This document shows, one piece after another, positions 56,291-64,000 of a stretch of 64,000 bases of DNA. The stretch's first letter is position 1. Each line of letters starts with the position of its first letter. Source of the DNA: CAZCAC01 sp964496575. GTDB lineage: Bacteria; Planctomycetota; UBA1135; GCA-002686595. Both the position numbers and the translations under genes were made by a program. Under the pieces are notes generated by a model. It had not been told where the DNA came from, did not search any database, and was given only the letters and a program-made list of their open reading frames with translations. The stretch covers positions 37,924 to 101,923 of the forward strand of contig CAZCAC010000015.1 in assembly GCA_964496575.1 (NCBI GenBank). Direction: 5' to 3'.

Positions 56291-59200
56291 TCACTCGAGC
56301 TCGACGCGCAAGGTCACGATGCCGAAGGGAGCGAGCTCGATCGGTCCCTCGACCGGCGCGCCGCGCCTCCCCGCGGGGTCGCTGAGGAAGATCTTGCGCG
56401 GCTCTCGCCAGCGCAGCGCGAACTGCTCCTTCTCGCCCGAGGCCGCGAAGACCCGGACCAGGAGTGCTCCGCCGCCGTCGCGCGCCGGCTCGATCGAGGT
56501 CACCACGACCCCGTCCCCACGAAGCGAGAGCGCGGGGGTCGGGCACGGCTTCGCCGGGTCGGCGGGGTAGGGGAGCAGAGGGTGACAGCGATCGCGACCG
56601 AAGCGCTGCGCCGCCATGGCGTCGAACCCGCCCGAGTGCGGACGGATCGCGTAGCGGTAGGTGAGCTCGCCCTCCTGGTCCGCCTTGTAGTTGGTCTCCC
56701 AGTGGTTGTTCATCACCCAGGAGTGCAGGAAGGGCTCCGGCTCGAGCTGCTCGCGCCAGTGCTCGACCCCGAAGGCCGGAGCGACCTTGATCGGGTCGAA
56801 CTGCAGCATCGGGGCGTCCAGGGTCACCCAGGTGACGCCCCGCGTCTCGCTCGACAGATCGACCCAGCGCTGCACGCAGTAGAAGTTGCGGTTGGCACCG
56901 CGGAGCTGATCCCGGTCGACCTCGACGATCGAGAGCGGCGCATCGATCCGCGCCGTCGCGTCCTCCAGGGCGAAGGGGAAGCCGAAGTAGACCCCCTCGG
57001 GACGCCGCTCGCGCCGCTTGTCGCAGGTGTTCTCGATCTCGACGTGGTCGAAGCCGTCGATCAGCGTGATCCGCCGGGTCAGGCTCAGGCACCCCGGCGC
57101 GGATGATTCGACGCGCAGGGTGGCGACCAGTGGGCCGGGCTCCTCGACGGTGATCGTCACCTCGCCCTCCGGCCTGGAGCGGTTCTTCGAGGCGTCGCGG
57201 CCTATGATGTAGAGGTAGTCGTTCCATCCGCTGGCGGGGTCCGTATCGACCCACTCAACCCCGTTTTTGTCGAGAGCGCTCTCGATAGTTCCGGTATCCG
57301 GATTAATCCGTACCGTGAGCAGGCCATTGCCCAGCTCGTTGCCCTTCGCCCACGCTGCGCCGGTGGAGAGGCTTTCGCCCTCGCCGAAGGTGTAGCGGCG
57401 GGCCCCGAAGGCGGGAACGTCGCGGGCGAGGAAGCACAGCTCGCCGCTCGCGAGGCGCTGGCTCGGTACCCCCGCGCCGGTGTCGTCGAGCACCTCGTCG
57501 CGTCCCCGACTGCGGTCGTGGCCGTCGAGGACCGCGCGGCTGCGGCTCCAGCTGGCGGTGTTGAAGACGTCCACGGCCGTCCAGCTCGGCTCGACGTACT
57601 CCTCGGTGAGCTCCTCGGCCAGCTGAATGGCCATCTGCTGTCCGTCCCGCGCGAAGGCCTGCTTGTACTCGTCCTGTTGCACCGAGAAGGGATCGTCCGG
57701 GCGGCTGATACTGCAGTACGCGCCCCAGGTGTGCTCGCCGTACATGATCAGCTTCTGCCAGGCCCCGTCGAAGCGCTCGTGCAGCTTCCGCCCGGGCGCG
57801 AGCAGCGCCCAGAGGATCCGCGCCTGCGCCAGGACCTCGCACCCCTGCCGGTAGGTCGCCGTCGCCTTCGAGGTCGAGGCGCAGCCGTCCTCCCAGTACG
57901 GCGTGTAGTCGCCGCGCGCGACCGGTAACCGATCGCCGTAGCGCGCCTCGAAGGTCTTCATCACCTCGCTGTTGCTGGTGACGATGAGGCGCGGACTGGC
58001 GAAGCGCTCGTTCCAGTCCCTGACGACATCGCAGAGGTCGGGGCTGGGCGGCCCGTTGTCGGCGCCGATGCCGTAGCGCCACAGCACCATCTCGTAGGGG
58101 TACTCCGTCTCCTCGAGGTGTCGCAGGTAGGCGAAGACCTTCGCCTCGCTGATCGCCCCGCGGTTGCCGTGGAAACCCGAGTAGCCCCAGCCGGGCATCC
58201 ACAGGAGAACGCGGTGCTCGCCGGAGGGATCGACCCACCAGAAGGGCTGGTCCGCCCAGGCGAAGACCCGCCCGCCGCGGTGGGTGCGGCCGACGATGTT
58301 GTCGCCGAGGAAGTAGTCGTCGGGGCCGCCGCTGGCGAACCAGTTCGGTCCGACGGTGAGGTAGCGGATGCCGTTGTGCGAGAGCGCCGACGCCAGCCCC
58401 CAGGTGTAGCCGGGGACGTCGGACTGCATGGCCGAGACGACCTCGATCCCGTGCTCCTGTCCGAAGCGCTTCGCCGCACCGACCAGCTCGAACAGCCCCT
58501 CCTCGGTGTACATCCCGGTCATCGCCTGGGCGTACAGCGCGTCGATGTGGATGAGCTTGTCGCGGCACGCCGCGACGAAGCGCTCGCGCTCGGTCTCGTC
58601 CGCGGTGCGCATGAACTCCTCGACCGCCCACATCCCCTCGGGGTGCCAGCGAAACCGCGCCTCCTCGGGGTAGTCGCGCGTCTCATCGATGAGGTCGAGT
58701 GCGGTGCGCAGGTGCTCGAGCTGGATCTGGAGCACCTCCTCCTGCGTGTGCGTGAAGCCGATGTCGAGGTGCGTCTGGTGGACGAGATGGATCTCCCAGT
58801 CGCGCGCCGGCTGGAGCTCGAAGGAGGAGCGGATCGGGTACGTTCCCTCCCGCTCGAAGCGAACCTCGACCTGCCGCGCCTCCTCGGCGCGAGCAAAGGC
58901 GGTCTCGAACGCGTTGGTACCCGTGTGCAGCTCGACCTGGACCGGCGCCTCGCCCTCGACCGTCAGCGTGCCGGTGCAGGGCCCGCCGAGGTGACGCAGC
59001 TCGATCGTCGCCGGCTGCACCAGCTCCTCGCCGCGCCGCTTCAGCACCGGGGCGGTGAAGACGTTCCACAGGGCGGTCTCCTCGTCGACGGCGCAGAGGC
59101 GAGCTCCCGCGGGCGCCTCGAGGGTGAGGTGGTCCCAGAGCACCCACGAGCCCTCCACCGTGGTGACCGAGACGATGTTGTTGCCCGCGCGCAGCCGGCG

Positions 59201-59686
59201 GGACGGGAACTCGACGACCTCGACGTGCTCGCGCCCCAGCGACGGCTGGCCGAACACCGACGCGTCTCCCGCGCCGCGCGGGGTGTCCACCTCGGCGACG
59301 CGGGCTCCATTGACCTCGACGCGCAGCCGTGGCGGATCGATCGAGTGGGTGTCGACGAAGTCGAGGGTCAGCTGGCAAGGTCCGCTCTCGGAAAGCGCCT
59401 CGAGCCCGAAGTGCACCTCGAAGGTCTGCGGCGTCCCCGGTGCCCACCCGCCGTCGATGGTCCCCGGCTGGACGTAGGGCCAGTCGGTCGCCGGATCCGA
59501 GACGCCGACGACGAAGAAGGCCGGTCGCCGGTAGGCCTGGTAGTTCCCCGGTGCGTGGGCGAGCTCCGCGGTGCTGTCGTCGTCGAGCCCGATCCGCCAG
59601 AGCGGGGCTTCCTCCTCCTGTCCGGGGGAGGCCAGGACGATTCCGGAGCAGAGCACGCAGAGAGCCGTTGTACAGAGTTCTTTCAT
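56291..59686 (-). CDS. secreted GH38-type alpha-mannosidase with N-terminal rhamnogalacturonan-lyase-like module
   Basis: 1131-aa exported protein. Signal peptide LCTTALCVLCSGIVLASPGQ. Residues about 25-190 resemble the carbohydrate-binding end of polysaccharide lyase family 4 (YRRPAFFVVGVSDPATDWPYVQPG). The GH38 catalytic region follows: VHQTHLDIGFTHT (His306, Asp308 of the metal site), MQSDVPGYTWGLASAL (Asp423, likely nucleophile), WMPGWGYSGFHGNRG, MYGEHTWGAYCS, and a C-terminal beta region (FDHVEIENTCDKRR, NNHWETNYKADQEG). This type often acts on mannose-containing or related glycans; the exact linkage is unknown. The frame runs on to 60166, but ATG 59686 begins the signal peptide. Ends 79 bp before the ECF sigma gene on the same strand. 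Confidence 0.85.
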   Translation of the reverse strand: MKELCTTALCVLCSGIVLASPGQEEEAPLWRIGLDDDSTAELAHAPGNYQAYRRPAFFVVGVSDPATDWPYVQPGTIDGGWAPGTPQTFEVHFGLEALSESGPCQLTLDFVDTHSIDPPRLRVEVNGARVAEVDTPRGAGDASVFGQPSLGREHVEVVEFPSRRLRAGNNIVSVTTVEGSWVLWDHLTLEAPAGARLCAVDEETALWNVFTAPVLKRRGEELVQPATIELRHLGGPCTGTLTVEGEAPVQVELHTGTNAFETAFARAEEARQVEVRFEREGTYPIRSSFELQPARDWEIHLVHQTHLDIGFTHTQEEVLQIQLEHLRTALDLIDETRDYPEEARFRWHPEGMWAVEEFMRTADETERERFVAACRDKLIHIDALYAQAMTGMYTEEGLFELVGAAKRFGQEHGIEVVSAMQSDVPGYTWGLASALSHNGIRYLTVGPNWFASGGPDDYFLGDNIVGRTHRGGRVFAWADQPFWWVDPSGEHRVLLWMPGWGYSGFHGNRGAISEAKVFAYLRHLEETEYPYEMVLWRYGIGADNGPPSPDLCDVVRDWNERFASPRLIVTSNSEVMKTFEARYGDRLPVARGDYTPYWEDGCASTSKATATYRQGCEVLAQARILWALLAPGRKLHERFDGAWQKLIMYGEHTWGAYCSISRPDDPFSVQQDEYKQAFARDGQQMAIQLAEELTEEYVEPSWTAVDVFNTASWSRSRAVLDGHDRSRGRDEVLDDTGAGVPSQRLASGELCFLARDVPAFGARRYTFGEGESLSTGAAWAKGNELGNGLLTVRINPDTGTIESALDKNGVEWVDTDPASGWNDYLYIIGRDASKNRSRPEGEVTITVEEPGPLVATLRVESSAPGCLSLTRRITLIDGFDHVEIENTCDKRRERRPEGVYFGFPFALEDATARIDAPLSIVEVDRDQLRGANRNFYCVQRWVDLSSETRGVTWVTLDAPMLQFDPIKVAPAFGVEHWREQLEPEPFLHSWVMNNHWETNYKADQEGELTYRYAIRPHSGGFDAMAAQRFGRDRCHPLLPYPADPAKPCPTPALSLRGDGVVVTSIEPARDGGGALLVRVFAASGEKEQFALRWREPRKIFLSDPAGRRGAPVEGPIELAPFGIVTLRVELE

Positions 59687-60168
59687 GAGCTGGTCGATCG
59701 ATCGCGGCGACTCGCGGTGGGGGGTGGTGAAGCGTGTAGCTAGCCTAATCGAGCCGCTCCCGCGGGGGCCAGTGGACGGGCGGTTTCGCATACGGGGGAG
59801 GCCGCGTCGCCGGCCCGTGTTCGGCGCTGGACTTTCCGCGGGTTTTCGCCGACTCTGGTGGTAGGAGAAGGCCGTCCACCCGGCCAGGGCCCAGCGTGAA
59901 CAACGCCTCGACACAGCATCCCACCTCGACCGATCGCCGCGCGAGCCACGCGCGGGCGACGCTCGGGGAGGTCGGCGACCTCGGGAAGGCCGGCGCGAAG
60001 CTCGCCGCGCCCACTCGACCGCCCTGCTGATACTGCCCGCAAGGTGCGCAAGGGCCGCACCTTCGAGCTCCCTTCCGAGCGATCGGTCCAGACTCGACCA
60101 CGGTGCGACGAGTGCGCCGGCGGGGAGAGGGTCGGTTCGCAGCCATCTTTCGTACAGGAGGAACATCC
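59687..60168. other. non-coding gap of about 480 bp
   Basis: Between the GH38 gene (-) and the secreted TGA-containing gene (+). Open frames here are Arg/Pro-rich shadows without start signals. I see TAGGCT (59747-59742, minus strand) as a possible -10 for the GH38 gene and nothing else I can support. Confidence 0.5.
60156..60161 (+). promoter_or_regulatory. strong ribosome binding site AGGAGG
   Basis: AGGAGG lies 7 nt before GTG 60169 and fixes the start of the TGA-containing secreted protein. Confidence 0.8.
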
Positions 60169-61650
60169 GTGTTCTGTAGATACATCGCGGCGACCCTGGT
60201 CGCCACCCTGGCCTTGCCGCTGATCGCCTCGGCGGAGGTGCTGGAGATCCCGTTGAGATTCGAGAACAGCGGGGATCACGAGGACGCGACGCCGTACGGC
60301 TCCTCGTACACCGAGCTCGAGAGCGTGAAGCCCGAAGGACTCGGCGAGGTGCCGGAGTTCATCGGCGGGAAGCCTCTCTTCGGCACCGTCGAGCTCGGTG
60401 AGAACGAGTACCACTTCGCCCTCGACGCGAGCGGGGACGACAGCTCGCGCTACGACACCGTCTACTTCGACCAGGACCTCGACGGCGACCTGACCGACGA
60501 TCCGGTGCTGAAGGGCGAGCTGATCGAATTCGACGACGGCGGCTTCTGGTTCGCCGAGTTCGAAGGTGAGCTCACCCTGGAGTACTCACTCGGCGGCGTG
60601 CGCCTGCCGTACGTCATGGGCCTGTCGCTCCAGGGACAGGACATCAGCAAGATCATCGAGCAGCTGCCGGAGGGATTCGACGTCGACTCGCTCATGCTGG
60701 GGATCGGCATCAACGCCAGCTTCGATACGCGTTGCTTCTACTCCGGATCGTTCTCGCTGAACGGCGAGGAGTACCGCCTCCGCCTCGGTGATTCCGACTG
60801 CGACGGGCAGTTCGGCGAGGTCGCCTACATCGACGACCGGTACCGGTACGCCGGTGACGAGCTCTACCCTCAGGGCGACAGCCTTCACCTGACCGTGGAA
60901 GACGAGTTCGCCTGGACGGACAGCGTCCTGTTCGGCGACCACCTGATCGTGGGAGGGCGAGTCTTCGAAGTGGAGGTCGCGATTCCCGAGAAGAAGCTGA
61001 CGCTGACCCCGATCGAGAGCGGCTTGCTCCCGCTCGAGCTGGCCAATGAACCGGAACGACTGGTCCTGCACAGCAAGGGCTTCGAGCACACCGTGATGAT
61101 GATCGAGCCGGGCGATGAGGTTCTCGTGCCGGCCGGCGAGTACCGGATCGTGAACTACACGATGCTGGGAATGGGCGAGGAGGGGGACCTCTGGCGCCTC
61201 GGAGCCACCGGGACCAAGAAGTCACCCTTCGTGACGGTGGTAGCCGAAGGCGAGGCGAAGCTCGAGCTCGGCGAGCCCTTCACCGCCTGGGCCGGAGTGC
61301 CGGCCTGGTTCTCGGATCAGCTGGAGGAGGAAGACGTCGACGAGGTGCGACTCGAGTTCAACATCCGCGGTTCCGGGAACGAGAGCGTCAGCGCGCTGAA
61401 CCGGATCGACGGCGAGACGAGCGCTTGCGCCATGTCGGCGGAGAATCCCTCGCAGCCCCTCGAACCGACCTACACCATCGTCGCGAAAACCGGCGAGCAG
61501 GTCGCCAAGGCCAGCTTCGAGTATGGCTGAGGCTTCAGCTGCTCGGCCACATGGAGTGGCCTCGAAAAGGGCGTCGAGTACGTCATCGTCTGCAAGTACA
61601 CCATGGGTCCGTTCGAGACCTTGATGGAGAAGTCGACCTTCGGGTTCTGA
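60169..61650 (+). CDS. secreted protein with in-frame TGA, probable selenoprotein
   Basis: 493 aa if TGA 61528-61530 (codon 454) is read as selenocysteine. Signal peptide YIAATLVATLALPLIASAEV, then a long beta-rich body with Asp-rich loops (YFDQDLDGDLTDDPVLKGE, RLGDSDCDGQFGEVAYIDD). The last domain reads ASFEYG-U-GFSCSATWSGLEKG, then 30 more residues (VCKYTMGPFETLMEKSTFGF) to TGA 61650. The extension keeps sensible composition, and the terminator starts 14 nt after its end. GGCCAC-ATGGA-GTGGCC (61545-61561) gives a stem-loop 20 nt past the TGA with GG in the loop, as expected for a bacterial SECIS. Sec is four residues from a Cys (U-x-x-x-C). The family is unnamed to me; a single-base error turning Cys TGC into TGA is the main alternative. 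Confidence 0.75.
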
Positions 61651-61663
61651 TACACGAAGGAAG

Positions 61664-61710
61664 CGGAGAGCGCGGCGATCTCACGCGGAGATCGCCGCGC
61701 TTTCCGTTTT
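61664..61710 (+). terminator. rho-independent terminator after the TGA-containing gene
   Basis: A 19-bp stem (61664-61682 with 61688-61706, one G-T pair), a 5-nt loop and TTTT (61707-61710). It starts 14 nt after the extended stop, which supports that stop as the true gene end. Shares an 18-nt core with the hairpin at 63946-64000. Confidence 0.88.
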
Positions 61711-61759
61711 GCTCCCTGTCGCCGCCGCCGCCCTGCTCTCATTTGCAGGAATGCCCGGT

Positions 61760-61765
61760 CACAAT
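61760..61765 (+). promoter_or_regulatory. -10-like element CACAAT before the two-component system
   Basis: GTCACAATCGAC lies 28 nt before the ATG at 61794, after the terminator. It matches the CACAATCG box before the IspH gene. Confidence 0.4.
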
Positions 61766-61793
61766 CGACTCGCTCCTCCTTACTGCCAGGCAT

Positions 61794-62498
61794 ATGCAGC
61801 GAGTCTTGATCATCGAGGACGACCCCGACATCGCGCACCTGGCGCGGCTGCACCTCTCGGCGGATGGCTTCGAGGTGACCGTCACCGGGGATGCCGCGGG
61901 AGGGCTGACGGCGTTCGAGAAGGGGACCGACCTGGTCCTGCTCGATCTGGGGTTGCCCGATCTCGACGGGCTCGAGGTGTGCCGGCGCTTCCGTGGCGAG
62001 GATCCCGCCGTGCCGATCCTGCTCCTGACCGCTCGAGGCGAGGAGTCGGACCGGGTCCTGGGGCTGGAGCTGGGAGCGGATGACTACCTGACCAAACCGG
62101 TCGGGTACCGCGAGCTGGTGGCCCGCGTGCGGGCGCACCTGCGGCGCGTCACCGCGCTCGCCGGGGCGGGCGAAGGCGCCTCCTCGGAGAGGATCGCGGT
62201 GGGGGACCTCTCGCTGTGTCCGCGCCGCCGCCGCGTGGAGTTCAGGGGACACGAGCTCGAGCTCACCGCGCGGGAGTTCGACCTGCTCCAGCTCTTCGCC
62301 GGTAACGTCGGCGTGGTCTTCACGCGCCAGGAGCTGCTCCAGGAGGTGTGGGGGCACGCGTTCGAGGGCTACGAGCACACCGTGAACTCGCACATCAACC
62401 GGCTGCGCAAGAAGCTCTCCAGCGCGGGTGCCGAACGCGACCTGGTGCAGACGGTCTGGGGTGTCGGCTACCGCTTCAAGGAGCTGGTGCACGGATGA
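61794..62498 (+). CDS. OmpR/PhoB-family response regulator
   Basis: 234-aa regulator. Receiver domain at 1-115 with acidic pocket IIEDDPD, phospho-acceptor LVLLDLGLPD (Asp51), LLLTARG and DDYLTKP; winged-helix DNA-binding domain at about 130-232 (LTAREFDLLQLF, FTRQELLQEVWGHAFEGYEHTVNSHI, VWGVGYRF). ATG 61794 gives the canonical N-terminus; the longer frame runs back over the terminator. It overlaps the sensor kinase start by 4 nt (ATGA), so the two form a classical two-component pair. The target genes are not visible. Confidence 0.95.
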   Translation: MQRVLIIEDDPDIAHLARLHLSADGFEVTVTGDAAGGLTAFEKGTDLVLLDLGLPDLDGLEVCRRFRGEDPAVPILLLTARGEESDRVLGLELGADDYLTKPVGYRELVARVRAHLRRVTALAGAGEGASSERIAVGDLSLCPRRRRVEFRGHELELTAREFDLLQLFAGNVGVVFTRQELLQEVWGHAFEGYEHTVNSHINRLRKKLSSAGAERDLVQTVWGVGYRFKELVHG

Positions 62499-63937
62499 AG
62501 CGCTCTGCCTTTGCGTTGCACACGCGCCTCGCCCTGGCCTTCGGCGCGCTGGTCTCGGTGGTGGTGGGGATCGTCCTGATCCTGTGGATGTGGAGCAGTG
62601 AGGGGTACGAGCGGGACCTGCGGCAGCAGCTCAACCGCGACGTCGCCCGTCACCTCGCCGAGCACGCCGTCCCGCTGACGCCCGACGGCGTCGACGAGAA
62701 GGAGCTCGGCGGCATGCTGATGCACGTCATGTCGGTCAATCCGGCGCTGGAGGTCTATCTGCTCGACGTCGAGGGGAAGATCCTCGCCTACGACGCCCCG
62801 CCGGGACACGTGAAGCTGGAGCGGGTCGACCTCGAGCCGGTGAAGACGCTCCTCGCCGGCAGCGACCGCACCGTTCTCGGTGACGATCCGCGGGCGCCGG
62901 GGACGGATCAGCCGTTCAGTGCCTGGCCGCTGGAGCAGGGCTCCGAGCGGCTGGGCTACGTCTACGTCGTCGTCGGGGGCGAGGAGTGGCGAGCGACCGC
63001 CGCGCCGCTCCGCGGGAGTCAGCGCTTCGAGCTCTTCGGGGTCGCGGCGCTGGGTCTCCTCGGCATCGGCATCGCGTCGAGCGTCCTGCTCGCCCGCCGG
63101 ATGACCCGTCCGCTGCGGCAGCTCACGGACGCGATAGGGAGCGGCGCGCCGCTGCCCTCGGCGCTCGTCCGGACGGACGACGAGTTCGGCGTGCTGGCGC
63201 GCCGCTACGTTCGCCTGTCGCGCCGGATCCGCGAGCAGCTGGAGCAGCTCGAGCGCACGGACCGCGACCGCCGCGAGTTCGTGGCCAGCGTCTCCCACGA
63301 CCTGCGCACACCCCTCGCCTCGCTGGAGGGCTACCTCGAGTTGCTCGAGGACAACGAGAGCTTGCGCGCCGAGGAGCGCCGCGACTACGTCGGCATCGCC
63401 CGTCGGCGGGCTCGTCACCTGGCCCGGCTGGTCGATCAGCTGTTCGAGCTCGCGAAGCTCGAGGCGGGGGACGTCCAGCCCACGCCGGAGCCCTTCAACC
63501 TGGGCGAGCTGACCCAGGACGTCCTCCAGGGATTGCGCCCGCGCGCGAGCCGCCGCGGCGTGCGGCTGGTATGCCGGATGCCACGCGAGCTGCCCGAGGT
63601 CGAGGGCGATCTGGGCTTGCTCGAACGCGCCCTCTCCAACCTGGTCGAGAACGCCCTGAAGTACACCGGCCGCGGAGGTGTCGTTCACGTGCGGATCGAG
63701 CGAACGTCGACCGGCGTGCGCTGGAGCGTCCAGGACGACGGTCCGGGGATCCCGAGCGCGGAGCTGCCGCACATCTTCGAGCGCCGCTTCCGCGGCCGCG
63801 GCGAACGCGTCGCCTCCGGCGCGGGCCTTGGCCTGGCCATCTGCCATCGCGTGCTCGAGCTGCACGGAAGCGATATCGAGGTCGAGAGCTCCGAAGGGGA
63901 GGGGTGTACGTTCCGGTTCGACCTCGCGGCGGCCTGA
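62495..63937 (+). CDS. two-component sensor histidine kinase
   Basis: 480-aa membrane kinase. Two TM helices (about residues 13-35, LALAFGALVSVVVGIVLILWMW, and about 177-200, LFGVAALGLLGIGIASSVLLARR) bracket a periplasmic sensor region of about 140 residues. Then a HAMP-like linker, H-box FVASVSHDLRTPLASLEGYLE (His268), N-box LSNLVENALKYT, DDGPGIP and GAGLGLAICHRVLELHG. The signal sensed is unknown. It overlaps the response regulator gene by 4 nt and is followed by an 18-bp hairpin. Confidence 0.95.
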   Translation: MKRSAFALHTRLALAFGALVSVVVGIVLILWMWSSEGYERDLRQQLNRDVARHLAEHAVPLTPDGVDEKELGGMLMHVMSVNPALEVYLLDVEGKILAYDAPPGHVKLERVDLEPVKTLLAGSDRTVLGDDPRAPGTDQPFSAWPLEQGSERLGYVYVVVGGEEWRATAAPLRGSQRFELFGVAALGLLGIGIASSVLLARRMTRPLRQLTDAIGSGAPLPSALVRTDDEFGVLARRYVRLSRRIREQLEQLERTDRDRREFVASVSHDLRTPLASLEGYLELLEDNESLRAEERRDYVGIARRRARHLARLVDQLFELAKLEAGDVQPTPEPFNLGELTQDVLQGLRPRASRRGVRLVCRMPRELPEVEGDLGLLERALSNLVENALKYTGRGGVVHVRIERTSTGVRWSVQDDGPGIPSAELPHIFERRFRGRGERVASGAGLGLAICHRVLELHGSDIEVESSEGEGCTFRFDLAAA

Positions 63938-63945
63938 GACGAGGA

Positions 63946-64000
63946 GGGAGGAGGAGAGCGCGGCGATCTCTGCGTGAAACCACCGCGCTCTCCTCCTCCC
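63946..64000 (+). terminator. 18-bp hairpin at the window end
   Basis: GGGAGGAGGAGAGCGCGG (63946-63963) pairs perfectly with CCGCGCTCTCCTCCTCCC (63983-64000). It lies right after the kinase gene. Any T-run would lie beyond the window. Confidence 0.7.

Noticed and set aside
60169..61530. Reading the TGA at 61528 as a normal stop for the secreted protein
   Set aside because: The in-frame extension, the SECIS-like hairpin and the terminator position argue for read-through; the short form is kept only as the alternative.
61794..63937. A link between the two-component system and the upstream selenoprotein gene
   Set aside because: A strong terminator and a separate -10-like box lie between them, so co-transcription is not supported.

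Overview
The window is uniformly GC-rich, gene-dense DNA. Its content points to a Planctomycetota bacterium. The evidence is secreted PQQ-like beta-propellers, a DUF1080 protein, Gfo/Idh/MocA with a Tat signal, Hanks kinases fused to FGE-like domains, an ECF sigma factor with a CHAT partner, and one secreted protein (44928-46097) with a Cys-rich 'CPCANEG...GAGCANG' module that I associate with the Poly30/Saltatorellus-type planctomycetes. The phylum call is inferred from gene content; there is no rRNA gene in the window. I saw no tRNA, rRNA, CRISPR array, insertion sequence or prophage gene.

Layout. 0-5 kb: acetyl-CoA synthetase (-), divergent from a three-gene AcnX/ornithine-cyclodeaminase-like operon that fits cis-3-hydroxy-L-proline catabolism. 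5-8.4 kb: a (-) operon of Cys-rich proteins ending in an SGNH hydrolase, then an RluA pseudouridine synthase (+). 8.5-12.1 kb: secreted BNR propeller, ankyrin lipoprotein and a small conserved protein. 12.2-18.7 kb: a giant CAP/cyclase-like/HEAT protein divergent from a gingipain-like protein. 18.7-24 kb: a (-) operon of GH20 hexosaminidase, Gfo/Idh oxidoreductase and a phosphodiesterase-propeller. 24-28 kb: the tesA/ybbA/ybbP block. 28-30.7 kb: B12-radical SAM and URO-D-like methyltransferase, divergent. 30.8-37.8 kb: pseudokinase plus kinase pair, then an IspH-UbiA fusion. 37.9-44.8 kb: five consecutive PQQ-like propellers. 45-48.4 kb: secreted planctomycete-type protein, a hypothetical, an internally shortened rubrerythrin and an ArsC-like protein. 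48.4-52.7 kb: asparaginase-like, DUF1080 and FG-GAP proteins. 52.7-59.7 kb: GH38 mannosidase, ECF sigma, anti-sigma and CHAT protein. 60.2-64 kb: a secreted protein with an in-frame TGA, then a two-component system.

Most notable: two genes read coherently through an in-frame TGA and are very probably selenoproteins. One is an ArsC/thioredoxin-fold protein (48053-48403, U-x-x-C). The other is a secreted protein (60169-61650), where a stem-loop with a GG-containing apical loop sits about 20 nt after the TGA, and a strong terminator follows the extended stop, not the TGA. TGA is clearly a normal stop elsewhere (many ATGA/TGATG overlaps), so code reassignment is unlikely. Other systems worth study are the ECF/anti-sigma/CHAT operon, the pseudokinase-kinase pair, the IspH-UbiA fusion and a 5' region carrying a C14 tract with two palindromes.

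Genes are tightly packed, with many 1-4 nt stop/start overlaps, and several divergent pairs have almost no intergenic space. Promoter-like -10 elements of the type [T/C]A[G/C]AATCG recur upstream of starts.
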